A stretch of DNA of 10,312 nt from QGNO01 sp964493125 (GTDB lineage Bacteria > Chloroflexota > Dehalococcoidia > Lucifugimonadales > QGNO01), in contig CAZBMS010000050.1 in the NCBI GenBank assembly GCA_964493125.1, positions 1 to 10,312 on the forward strand, given 5' to 3'. The notes beneath the pieces were generated by a model. The model saw nothing but the letters and a program-made list of their open reading frames with translations. It did not search any database and was not told where the DNA came from. Shown one piece after another: positions 1 through 7,133 of this stretch. The position numbers and the translations under genes were made by a program. Positions within the stretch are counted from its first letter, which is position 1; each line of letters starts with the position of its first letter.

Positions 1-1
1 G

Positions 2-1072
2 CTACAACCTACTAGATCGATAGATGCAGAACTCCACATAGTTAGTGCGGCTCCCGGGCCCTTGAAACACAACTCTACGGTGATGTTGCATCTGGCAACA
101 ACAGAAACTTTGGCAAGGGTACTGCTACTCGAGGGCGATCAAATCGTTCAGGGAGAAACTTCGTGGGCTCAATTGCGACTCGAGCAACCCATAGCAACGG
201 TCAAAGGGGACTACTTCGTAATTCGATCCTCACGCAACACCTTAGGAGGAGGAAGCGTAATCGAAGCCCACGCCAAAAGGCACAAACGTAATGACCCAAT
301 TGCCTTAAAAAGACTTTCTACTCTGAAAAGCGGAACCGCAAAGGAGATAGTTCTGGCTTCACTTGAACTCCTAGGAGCAATCAACCCATCTACGCTAGCC
401 AAAGAGTCCAACCTATCATTAGTAGCAACAAACGATATCTTAGGGAAGCTAATAGAAAACGGAACCTTAACGACGATACCCATGGGGAAAGGAAAAACTC
501 ATTTAGTAATATCTTCCGATCAATGGGAAAAGGTTAAGAACATGGTTGAGTCAGAACTCAGGGAATATCACAAACTATACCCCCTCAGAGTAGGCATGCC
601 ACGTGAAGAAGCCAAGCGGCTTACAAATTTACCCCTTAGAACTGCAGAAGCAGCGATTGAGAAATTGTTGGATGAGAAAGCATTGTCTGCAGAGAAACAC
701 CTCATAAGCCTTCCTAATCACAAAGTTAATTATAGTAATGCAGAAATGATGAAAATAGATGCGTATCTACGTCAGCTTGATTCAAATCCATACTCACCTC
801 CAACCGATAATGCTATCCACTCAGACTTGATTAGCGCATTGATCGAGGAAGGAAAAGTTACTAGGGTTAGTGATAATATTGTGTTCACCGCTAATGCCTA
901 CAAAGAAATGGTAGATAAAATTGTTAAACATCTGAATAAAGAAGGGAAAATAACAGTTGCTCAAGTACGTGATCTTCTTAAAACCAGCCGTAGATATGCG
1001 ATAGCACTCATGGAACACCTTGATCAACAACGGGTTACACGGCGGCTGGGAGATGATCGAGTATTACGATAA
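2..1072 (+). CDS. selB: Selenocysteine-specific translation elongation factor SelB, 5'-truncated
   Basis: SelB is the EF-Tu-like GTPase that delivers Sec-tRNA(Sec) to the ribosome at UGA codons by binding the SECIS hairpin in the mRNA. The reading frame is open to the left window edge, so the GTPase domain and domain II lie outside. What remains starts in the EF-Tu-III-like domain (from ELHIVSAAPGPLKHNS to about residue 105, including LGGGSVIEAH). The rest is the SelB-specific tail of winged-helix domains that binds SECIS RNA. The tail carries family hallmarks: NPYSPPTD, EEGKVTRVSDNIVF, ITVAQVRDLLKTSRRYAIALMEHLD and the terminal VTRRLGDDRVLR. A TTG at 62 could be read as a start, but homology clearly continues upstream of it. 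The TAA stop lies 1 nt before a candidate start of nurA. Identification is by recognised family motifs; co-transcription with nurA is inferred from spacing. Confidence 0.93.
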   Translation, partial: LQPTRSIDAELHIVSAAPGPLKHNSTVMLHLATTETLARVLLLEGDQIVQGETSWAQLRLEQPIATVKGDYFVIRSSRNTLGGGSVIEAHAKRHKRNDPIALKRLSTLKSGTAKEIVLASLELLGAINPSTLAKESNLSLVATNDILGKLIENGTLTTIPMGKGKTHLVISSDQWEKVKNMVESELREYHKLYPLRVGMPREEAKRLTNLPLRTAEAAIEKLLDEKALSAEKHLISLPNHKVNYSNAEMMKIDAYLRQLDSNPYSPPTDNAIHSDLISALIEEGKVTRVSDNIVFTANAYKEMVDKIVKHLNKEGKITVAQVRDLLKTSRRYAIALMEHLDQQRVTRRLGDDRVLR

Positions 1073-1073
1073 T

Positions 1074-2150
1074 ATGCCACTAAATTTAGACAATGTATCT
1101 ACTCAGATCAATTCAATGAGCGTTAGCCTCGGGTCGCAGCATAACCTGAGGCTAACGCTCATTGAAAAAGCCTTGGATTCCTTAATTAACCTTGGATTAA
1201 ACAATGCTCATACTGCTACCAAGAATCCTATCGATTACCAAGTACTCGCAGTAGATGGATCTCATATAGACGTAGACCGTCACATGCCTGTGAAATGTGC
1301 TCTAATTAACCTAAGTAAAATCGTCTTGCGATATGGTAAGACACCATTTGCGATACTGGACAGTCATCCAGAGCTCTATGGGAATCCAGAAGAGCTTTAT
1401 ATAAGTAACCCTGAAGGGGAAGAGAAGTTTCCATTACAAGGAGCTCTGTTATCTCTGGTAAGAACTGTGCAAGAGGCATCGCATCTTGCACAGATTGCAA
1501 AAGATAATTCAACCAACATCCCAACACTAGCTCTCATTGATGGATCCTTAATACTATGGGGGCCAGAGCTTTCTACGTATCCCAAATATATTCGCACACA
1601 CTTGCTAGAAGACGGAATATTAGCCGCACTAAACAAAATTCAAGCCCTGGCAACCGAATATCCAGTTGCACTGGCTGCCTACATAAGCCTACCTCGGAGT
1701 ACTACTGTTCTGAATTCCCTGCCAATACATCAGGAAGCTAAGCACCAAGTAGGTGAAATCACAGACCGCGATCTTTTTGAACGAACACTCAATAAAGGTG
1801 AAAGGTCTGATATATTTGACAGTAACTCTTCATTGGTTAAAGAGTACTATGGTAATCAGTCTATCCACTTCTACTATCTCAACACTGGAGATGAAATAGC
1901 TAGGGTAGAGGTTCCGTCTTGGGTAGCAAAAGACCAAGAGATGTTAGAGCTTTCCCACTCTTTAATCCTAGATCAATGCGAAAAAGGGTTCGGATATCCC
2001 GTAGCAATTATGGAGGCACACGAACAGGCTGTCATAGGGGGGGCAGATAGAGAACTATTTAGAAAAATGCTGGAGGACTCCCTAACAAAACATAACCTCC
2101 CCGTCTACACATCTCAAAAGGAGCGATCCAAGAGATTGAGGCTCATTTAA
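1074..2150 (+). CDS. nurA: NurA family 5'-3' nuclease, partner of HerA
   Basis: NurA is a Mn-dependent nuclease that forms a complex with the hexameric HerA ATPase and resects DNA ends. With the start at 1074 the protein has 358 aa. It shows the NurA/RNaseH-like signature: VLAVDGSH with Asp61, TLALIDGSLI with Asp156, and the C-terminal block GYPVAIMEAHEQ with His316 followed by DRELF. These are the expected metal-binding and catalytic blocks. Start choice is uncertain. ATG 1074 follows the selB stop by 1 nt and gives an MPLNLDNV N-terminus that looks like the family. ATG 1053 (overlapping selB by 20 nt) and TTG 1020 are also in frame. None has a well-spaced Shine-Dalgarno; GGGAG directly abuts ATG 1053. 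This suggests translation coupled to selB. A 23-bp hairpin occupies codons 13-31. The next gene starts 1 nt after the TAA stop. Confidence 0.88.
   Translation: MPLNLDNVSTQINSMSVSLGSQHNLRLTLIEKALDSLINLGLNNAHTATKNPIDYQVLAVDGSHIDVDRHMPVKCALINLSKIVLRYGKTPFAILDSHPELYGNPEELYISNPEGEEKFPLQGALLSLVRTVQEASHLAQIAKDNSTNIPTLALIDGSLILWGPELSTYPKYIRTHLLEDGILAALNKIQALATEYPVALAAYISLPRSTTVLNSLPIHQEAKHQVGEITDRDLFERTLNKGERSDIFDSNSSLVKEYYGNQSIHFYYLNTGDEIARVEVPSWVAKDQEMLELSHSLILDQCEKGFGYPVAIMEAHEQAVIGGADRELFRKMLEDSLTKHNLPVYTSQKERSKRLRLI
1112..1166. repeat. Near-perfect inverted repeat (23-bp stem, 9-nt loop) inside nurA
   Basis: The left arm at 1112-1130, TTCAATGAGCGTTAGCCTC, is exactly reverse-complementary to 1148-1166. 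Pairing continues inward through one G-T wobble (1131/1147) and three Watson-Crick pairs (1132-1134 with 1144-1146). This leaves a 9-nt loop at 1135-1143. The arms encode the in-frame start of NurA, so the structure sits in coding sequence 38 nt after the 1074 ATG. No T-run follows on either strand, so it does not look like an intrinsic terminator. It could be an mRNA processing or translation-control hairpin, but that function is inference. Confidence 0.9.
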
Positions 2151-2151
2151 A

Positions 2152-2757
2152 ATGGAATCTGATAGTAAAAAGATAGGCTCACAACGTATAGCGGAAATAG
2201 TAGAATCATCAAGCGTTGGTTTCACTGCCAACTGCTACCAACTTTATGAATCACCCCCATTGGGTGCTCTAGTACAAACTTTTGGAGATTACCCGACGTT
2301 TGCAGTGGTTCGTGGAATATCTACCTCACCAATAGACCCAACAAGAAAACCTGTGGCCCGTGCTCGCGATGAAGACTCAGAAGAGGCTGTTTACAGAAAT
2401 AATCCCCAGTTATCCTCACTTTTGCGGACCGACTTCGATGCGACAATTATTGGGCACGAATTTGATGGACTTATGCGAAAATATCTCCCTCCATATCCTC
2501 CCAAAATCCACAATTTCGTCTACAGTTGCTCTGAGGCAACTATCGGTTCATTCATTGAAAATCTAGACTTCTTACCTATCCTCTTCTCCAAGGCATCATT
2601 GGTCACGGATGAAGTAGCCGGAGCTTTCCTTAGGAATGCTGCATCTGTCCATTCGGATAGTCGATCCTTTATTCTATCGGCAGGGCAACAACTAGCGCGC
2701 CTTTTCCACGGAGACACTAAGAGGCTAGAAACTCTGTTAAGGAGCCTAAGCACATGA
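2152..2757 (+). CDS. HAS-barrel-like accessory protein of the NurA-HerA operon
   Basis: This 201-aa protein has no catalytic motif that I can recognise. Its N-terminal ~100 residues read as a beta-rich HAS-barrel-type domain (the barrel shared by HerA and F1-ATPase subunits). Visible elements are RIAEIVESSSVGFTANCYQL, then PPLGALVQT, AVVRGISTSPIDPTRKPVAR and DSEEAVYRNNPQLSSLL. A Pro-rich bridge (YLPPYPPKIHNFVY, about 111-124) leads to an alpha-helical C-terminus ending in LARLFHGDTKRLETLLRSL. It starts 1 nt after the nurA stop, with GAGG 10 nt upstream, and its TGA overlaps the herA ATG (ATGA). It is therefore almost certainly made with both partners. Known: HerA itself carries an N-terminal HAS barrel. 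Inferred: this protein docks on or caps the HerA-NurA complex. The family call is moderate, the operon membership strong. Confidence 0.7.
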   Translation: MESDSKKIGSQRIAEIVESSSVGFTANCYQLYESPPLGALVQTFGDYPTFAVVRGISTSPIDPTRKPVARARDEDSEEAVYRNNPQLSSLLRTDFDATIIGHEFDGLMRKYLPPYPPKIHNFVYSCSEATIGSFIENLDFLPILFSKASLVTDEVAGAFLRNAASVHSDSRSFILSAGQQLARLFHGDTKRLETLLRSLST

Positions 2758-4382
2758 GCAAAGAGAACGGCTCTCTAATGGGATATGTTGTCGGAGGATC
2801 TGTTGATAAAGGGATCGACATAAGGCTCGACTCCTCGTCACCCGTTGAAGACATAAGGCTTGGAAGCTACGTAACTATACAAGGAAGATCCCAGCGCTTC
2901 TTCGGAATGATTACTGGGATAAACCTTGAGACGACTGACCCTTCACTTCGGAGCACGCCTCCTGATCCCTCGGATGAATTGGTGAATTCTGTAATATCCA
3001 GTACAAGTGCATATACGATAGTAACTGTAACACCAGAACTAGTGATTGGTGGAGACCCACTGGCAATAATAGACGGCCCCCAATCAGCCCGGACTATACC
3101 ACCTCATTTTTCGCCTGCATTTCAAGCATCCTCAGAAGACATCAGAACAGTCTTTGGAACAGAAGATGATCGCCGTATTTGGGTAGGAAATCCCTTAGAC
3201 ATGCAAGACACTCGTATCCATCTAGATCTGGGAGAACTAGTAAAAAGGAGCAATGGGGTTTTCGGGAAAAGCGGAACCGGTAAATCGTTTCTAACCCGTA
3301 TTCTTCTTGCAGGAATACTGCAAAAACAGGCGGCCGTTAACCTCGTTTTTGACATGCATAGTGAATACGGATGGCAAGGCAGTAATGAGGGAAACACCGC
3401 AGTAAAAGGCTTGAAACAGCTTTTCCCATCGAAAGTGGCCGTTTTTTCCCTAGACCCAAAGTCGTCTAGACGAAGGGGAATTTCGCCTGATGTCGGAGTG
3501 GAGATAGGATACAAAGACATAGAGCCCGAAGACATCGAAATGTTGGCCGAAGCACTGAACATTACTCCCCAAGGAGTAACAGCTGTTTACGATGTAGTCA
3601 AACATTTTGGGCAGGACAGTTGGCTAAAAGAATTCCTAGATCTTGATAGAGATGGCCTAGATAATATTTCTAGAGCCATCAGCCAAAATTTCCAAGTCCT
3701 GTTCACTCTTCACAGACGTTTGAGAATTCTGAAAAGAATGGGGTTTATATCGGCTACAACAAATGACGATGCTGTGCAAAGAATACTGGAATATATTGAT
3801 AAGGAAATGCATGTAGTCTTGGAATTCGGGAGCTACGGAAATCAAATAGCCGCTTACGTTTTAGTAGCAAATCTTCTCACGAGAAGAATTCACGAGAAGT
3901 ACGTAGAACTCACTGAAAAGGCAATGGGCAATCAGTCTATAGAGCCTAAACCCCTTGTAATTACCGTAGAGGAGGCACATCGGTTTCTTACTCCTGGAAT
4001 AGCGTCCCAAACCATTTTCGGAACAATCGCAAGGGAGATGAGAAAATACAAAGTTACACTCCTAATAGTTGATCAGAGACCAAGCGGAATTGACGACGAA
4101 ATATTAAGCCAGCTTGGCACCCGATTCACATATCCATTGGACAACGAGCGTGATATTGATAGCGTCCTAGCTGGGGCTAGAGATGCGAGAAAACTAAAAG
4201 CAGTCCTTTCAACATTAGGGTCTCAACAACAGGCTCTAATATTTGGTCATTCTATACCTATGCCCGTGGTGATAAGGACTCGTGATTATGGGACAGAAGA
4301 ATCGTATCAATATTTTGGTGATGTTAGCTCCTCCAAATCTATCGAGGAGTTGGAGCAAGATAAACGAGATCTTTTTGGGTAA
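2754..4382 (+). CDS. herA: HerA family DNA-translocating ATPase
   Basis: HerA is a FtsK/HerA-superfamily hexameric ATPase that pumps double-stranded DNA and drives NurA-mediated end processing. The 542-aa protein has an N-terminal HAS barrel (about 7-57, MGYVVGGSVDKG to GMITGINLE) and a Walker A, GKSGTGKS, at 171-178. The HerA-typical VFDMHSEYGW follows at 198-207. The Walker B is LVITVEEAHRF (401-411), with adjacent glutamates. The REMRKYKVTLLIVDQRPSGI block (428-446) carries the sensor and candidate arginine finger. GTRFTYPLDNERDID near 455-469 is also typical of the family. AAGGAG lies 9 nt before the ATG, which overlaps the previous stop. The nurA linkage points to the DNA-repair type rather than Sir2-HerA-style defence modules. 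Nothing looks degraded. Confidence 0.93.
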   Translation: MSKENGSLMGYVVGGSVDKGIDIRLDSSSPVEDIRLGSYVTIQGRSQRFFGMITGINLETTDPSLRSTPPDPSDELVNSVISSTSAYTIVTVTPELVIGGDPLAIIDGPQSARTIPPHFSPAFQASSEDIRTVFGTEDDRRIWVGNPLDMQDTRIHLDLGELVKRSNGVFGKSGTGKSFLTRILLAGILQKQAAVNLVFDMHSEYGWQGSNEGNTAVKGLKQLFPSKVAVFSLDPKSSRRRGISPDVGVEIGYKDIEPEDIEMLAEALNITPQGVTAVYDVVKHFGQDSWLKEFLDLDRDGLDNISRAISQNFQVLFTLHRRLRILKRMGFISATTNDDAVQRILEYIDKEMHVVLEFGSYGNQIAAYVLVANLLTRRIHEKYVELTEKAMGNQSIEPKPLVITVEEAHRFLTPGIASQTIFGTIAREMRKYKVTLLIVDQRPSGIDDEILSQLGTRFTYPLDNERDIDSVLAGARDARKLKAVLSTLGSQQQALIFGHSIPMPVVIRTRDYGTEESYQYFGDVSSSKSIEELEQDKRDLFG

Positions 4383-4446
4383 ACCGAATTAATTCATTAA
4401 CATTAACAATGATTAATGAGCAATCTCATTTAATAGGAAATGTCTA
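4383..4446. other. AT-rich intergenic gap between herA and the dehydrogenase gene
   Basis: This 64-nt AT-rich spacer holds a 10-bp palindrome GAATTAATTC (4386-4395), a weak 6-bp stem AATGAG/CTCATT around a CAAT loop (4415-4430), and the ribosome-binding AGGA at 4435-4438, 8 nt before the ATG. No convincing -35/-10 pair or terminator is visible. The downstream genes may still belong to the same transcript. Confidence 0.5.
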
Positions 4447-5520
4447 ATGGAAATCCTTGAATACATGAGTCAAAACGACTTTGGCCAACTGTCTGCCTAT
4501 ACTGACAATAAAGTCGGTTTAAAGGCATTCATATCCATTCATGACACAACCCTAGGACCAGCCCTAGGCGGGGTTAGAGTATGGCCGCATCCCACCGAAG
4601 AAGCTGCTATAGAAGATGTTTTGAAACTTGGAAAAGCAATGACCTACAAAGCGGCGGCGGCCGGTCTCAATTTTGGCGGTGGCAAGGGCCTCATTATTGC
4701 AAATCCTCAAAAAGACAAAACTGAAGGATTAATGCGTTCCTTCGGAAAGTTTGTAGATAGCCTCAGAGGCCAGTATCTGACTGCAGAAGACGTAGGAATG
4801 ACCTCAAGAGATTTAGAATGGATCGCTATGGAGACATCCTACGTTACCGGACTTCCAATTTCCTCCGGCGGAAGTGGAGACACATCAATAATGACTGGTT
4901 TTGGGGTTTATCAAGGAATGAAAGCGTGTTCCCGGGAAATATGGGGCACAGATTCTTTATCGGGGCGTACAATTTCTATGCAGGGTTTTGGAAGCACTGC
5001 CCAGGCATTAGCCAATCAAATCTTGAGTGCTGAGGAAAATGTCCGCCTAATAATTTGCGACATAGACAAGTCTGCTATAGAAAAGGCAAGATTATTGGGA
5101 GCTGAGATAGTAGATAAAGAGGAAATATACGGGGTTAAATCTGATATATTCTCCCCGTGTGCATTGGGAGGGATTCTTAATTCTGAAACTATACCTCAAA
5201 TAAATGCTTCAATTATATGTGGATCCGCTAACAACCAGTTACTAGATGAGTGGAGTTCAACTGAGATCAGTAAACGAAGTATTTTATATGCACCAGATTT
5301 CATAGTAAACGCAGGCGGAATCATAAACATATCGTGTGAAGTTGGTAGAACTTACAATGAATTCGATGCTTACAAAAAAACTGAGGGTATTTATCACACA
5401 ATTCGACAAATCATATCGGAAGCTAAACAAAACGGCTCTACAACATCTGTTGCTGCAAACCGCATAGCAAAAAATCGAGTTAGATTAGCGCAAAATAAAA
5501 AAAAGGATCTATCGAAATGA
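4447..5520 (+). CDS. Leucine dehydrogenase-type (Leu/Phe/Val) amino acid dehydrogenase
   Basis: The enzyme oxidatively deaminates branched-chain or aromatic amino acids to 2-oxo acids with NAD+, or runs in reverse. The 357 aa match the usual family length. Family blocks are GPALGGVRVWP (37-47), MTYKAAAAGLNFGGGK with Lys68 and Lys80 at the positions of the substrate and catalytic lysines of leucine dehydrogenase, and LTAEDVG with Asp115. Further blocks are SGDTSIMTGFGVYQGMKA (143-160) and a Rossmann motif MQGFGSTAQAL (178-188). The Rossmann motif has Ala where a third Gly is usual. Asp205 after that strand is consistent with NAD rather than NADP. PCALGG, GSANNQL and PDFIVNAGG follow. Substrate preference among Leu, Val and Phe cannot be read from sequence. 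The tail is Lys-rich with an A8 run (5497-5504), and the TGA overlaps the next ATG. Confidence 0.9.
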   Translation: MEILEYMSQNDFGQLSAYTDNKVGLKAFISIHDTTLGPALGGVRVWPHPTEEAAIEDVLKLGKAMTYKAAAAGLNFGGGKGLIIANPQKDKTEGLMRSFGKFVDSLRGQYLTAEDVGMTSRDLEWIAMETSYVTGLPISSGGSGDTSIMTGFGVYQGMKACSREIWGTDSLSGRTISMQGFGSTAQALANQILSAEENVRLIICDIDKSAIEKARLLGAEIVDKEEIYGVKSDIFSPCALGGILNSETIPQINASIICGSANNQLLDEWSSTEISKRSILYAPDFIVNAGGIINISCEVGRTYNEFDAYKKTEGIYHTIRQIISEAKQNGSTTSVAANRIAKNRVRLAQNKKKDLSK

Positions 5521-6125
5521 AATTTAAAATCCCTACGAGCTTGATCTTAGTCGCAATTAGTACGACACTAGGGTTAGCCTGTGGCGTCGTTGGAGATCCC
5601 ACCCCGACACCATGGCCAACGCCAACACCAACTATGGAGCCTAAATTGACAATCGACACTAGTAAAGAATACATAGCAACATTTCAAACAGATAAAGGTG
5701 ATATAGAAATAACTTTAAGAGCCGACAAAACACCGATCACCGTTGATAATTTCGTGAAACTAGCCAAAGATGGGTTTTACGATGGATCGACATTCCATCG
5801 TGTTTTGCCTGGCTTCATGGCTCAAGGTGGCGATCCCACTGGCTCTGGAATGGGTGGCCCTGGCTATACTATCCAAGATGAGTTTACGGATTTAGATCAC
5901 GAACGAGGAGTGATCTCAATGGCAAACACCGGGCAGCCCAATTCAGGAGGGAGCCAATTCTTCATCACCTACGTCCCAACACCACATCTTAATGGCAAAC
6001 ACACGGTATTTGGAAAAGTCACAGCTGGAATGGACGTAGCAGACTCTTTGACACCACGTGACCCAAACTCTAATCCAGATTTTGCTGGAGACAAGCTAAA
6101 TAAGGTTGTTATAGAAGAGCGATAA
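5517..6125 (+). CDS. Exported cyclophilin-type peptidyl-prolyl cis-trans isomerase, probable lipoprotein
   Basis: The protein accelerates cis-trans isomerisation of Xaa-Pro bonds, probably as a folding helper outside the cytoplasm. Residues 1-22 are a Lys-flanked hydrophobic export signal ending LGLAC. Cys22 could be lipidated, although Gly at -3 departs from the strict lipobox. A Pro-Thr linker (about 28-42) precedes a cyclophilin domain (about 50-202). Active-site equivalents are visible: FHRVLPGFMAQGGD with Arg95, Phe100, Met101 and Gln103; MANTG with Asn137; SQFFI with Gln147 and Phe149; and His162. Leu158 replaces the human cyclophilin A Trp121, as is common in bacterial forms. The ATG overlaps the dehydrogenase stop (ATGA), with AAGGAT 8 nt upstream. 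The pair is probably co-translated, but I see no metabolic link between them. Confidence 0.92.
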   Translation: MKFKIPTSLILVAISTTLGLACGVVGDPTPTPWPTPTPTMEPKLTIDTSKEYIATFQTDKGDIEITLRADKTPITVDNFVKLAKDGFYDGSTFHRVLPGFMAQGGDPTGSGMGGPGYTIQDEFTDLDHERGVISMANTGQPNSGGSQFFITYVPTPHLNGKHTVFGKVTAGMDVADSLTPRDPNSNPDFAGDKLNKVVIEER

Positions 6126-6172
6126 AACCATAGGGAAAATCAGGACTTTTACGAAGAAGATAGCATATAAAC

Positions 6173-7012
6173 TTAAGGTCGCAAGCTCTTTAGCTTGTCA
6201 ACATTTTCTTGATCTGAACCCTTCCCTTCGATACCAGGCACTTCTAATATAAAGGGTACTTCGTTGAAGGCAGGGTGGCGCATTATGGCAGCAAACGCCT
6301 CTTCTCCCATAAATCCTAAGCCTATATTCTCGTGTCGATCTACACCAGATTGGAATGGACGCTTAGAATCATTTGCATGCACAACCTTCAATTTGTCCAA
6401 TCCTATTTCTTTATCAAATTGTTCCATGGTTTCTTCCACCCCATCCGCCGTCATCAATTTATGACCTGAAGCGAAAGCATGTTGCGTATCTAAGCACACC
6501 TTCATTCTTTTACTATCCACATATTCCAATATCTTACCTATTTCCTGAAAATTCGACCCTATAGCTCCACCCATTCCAGCACTATTTTCAATTATCAGGT
6601 CCACATTGTCTGGAGAAGCCACTAGTACCTCTCTCAAAGCATCTACAGTTTGCTTAAATATGGCATCATATCCAGCCCCTTTGTGACTTCCTCCATGAAA
6701 TATGACACCTGCCCCGCCTATAGCCGAAGCTAGATGCATATAACTAACTAGAGAACTCACACCTCTTTTCACATTCACTGGATTTTCCGTACCAAGATTT
6801 ATCAAATAAATCGCGTGCAAAAATGCTGGGTAAATATCATGTTTATCCGACTTCTCCCTGAAAGCAATCAACTGATCCTCTGGGACTGGATTAAAAGCCC
6901 AGCTTTGGGGAGAAGAACCAAAACATTGGATCGCCTCAGCGCCTATTTCAACAGCACGATCAATCGCGTTACTCAATCCACCAGCTGTAGATACATGAGC
7001 TCCTACTCGCAT
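6173..7012 (-). CDS. nfo: Endonuclease IV (AP endonuclease, Xyl-isomerase-like TIM barrel)
   Basis: Endonuclease IV cleaves the DNA backbone 5' to abasic sites and repairs blocked 3' ends during base excision repair, using three zinc ions. The 279-aa protein begins MRVGAHVSTAGGL, the expected N-terminus. All nine metal ligands of the E. coli enzyme have counterparts: His66, His106, Glu142, Asp175, His178, His212, Asp225, His227 and Glu257. They lie in blocks such as FHGGSHKG, IENSAG, CLDTQHAFASG, HANDSK, DRHENIG and EVPG. An in-frame TTG at 7027 would add five residues, but the ATG at 7012 fits homology better. GGGA lies about 9 nt upstream. A strong promoter-like pair lies immediately 5'. 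The gene converges with the cyclophilin gene, leaving 47 nt without a clear terminator. Confidence 0.95.
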   Translation of the reverse strand: MRVGAHVSTAGGLSNAIDRAVEIGAEAIQCFGSSPQSWAFNPVPEDQLIAFREKSDKHDIYPAFLHAIYLINLGTENPVNVKRGVSSLVSYMHLASAIGGAGVIFHGGSHKGAGYDAIFKQTVDALREVLVASPDNVDLIIENSAGMGGAIGSNFQEIGKILEYVDSKRMKVCLDTQHAFASGHKLMTADGVEETMEQFDKEIGLDKLKVVHANDSKRPFQSGVDRHENIGLGFMGEEAFAAIMRHPAFNEVPFILEVPGIEGKGSDQENVDKLKSLRP

Positions 7013-7042
7013 AATAATTATTCCCAATTAGAATATTGAGAC

Positions 7043-7071
7043 ATTATTTAATCCTAAACCCCTATTGTCAA
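7043..7071 (-). promoter_or_regulatory. Sigma70-type promoter for nfo
   Basis: Read on the minus strand, TTGACA (7071-7066, perfect consensus -35) is followed by exactly 17 nt and AATAAT (7048-7043, five of six -10 bases). Transcription would start near 7036, giving a leader of roughly 24 nt before the nfo ATG at 7012. It suggests nfo can be transcribed independently of the protease gene upstream of it. Confidence 0.65.
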
Positions 7072-7133
7072 AAAATAAAAGTCCCACTTGCAGCCTATTA
7101 TCAATCTACGTAGTAAATTCATAATCATTGTGT

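Noticed and set aside
1112..1166. The nurA hairpin as an intrinsic terminator or a SECIS element
   Set aside because: No T-run follows the stem on either strand, and no in-frame UGA precedes it at SECIS distance; the surrounding frame is continuous NurA coding sequence.
2817..2860. 11-bp direct repeat GACATAAGGCT, 33 nt apart, in herA
   Set aside because: It encodes two DIRL strands of the HAS barrel in the same frame; coding similarity and chance suffice.
3122..3562. 146-aa open frame on the minus strand inside herA
   Set aside because: It lies fully opposite the HerA Walker A region, has no recognisable motif or ribosome-binding site, and is a shadow of the real gene.
2754..4382. HerA as part of a phage-defence module (Sir2-HerA type)
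   Set aside because: Neighbours are nurA and a HAS-barrel-like gene, which is the DNA-repair arrangement; no Sir2, DUF4297 or other effector is present.
4547..4576. CCCTAGG direct repeat and short inverted repeat in the dehydrogenase gene
   Set aside because: It encodes the conserved LGPALGGV motif, and the arms are too short to stand out.
5480..5674. Minus-strand frame with a Gly-Val repeat
   Set aside because: The repeat is the complement of the Pro-Thr linker codons of the cyclophilin lipoprotein.
7070..7095. Possible terminator after the protease gene (AAGT-GGG-ACTT then T-rich, minus strand)
   Set aside because: A 4-bp AT-rich stem is too weak to support a terminator call.
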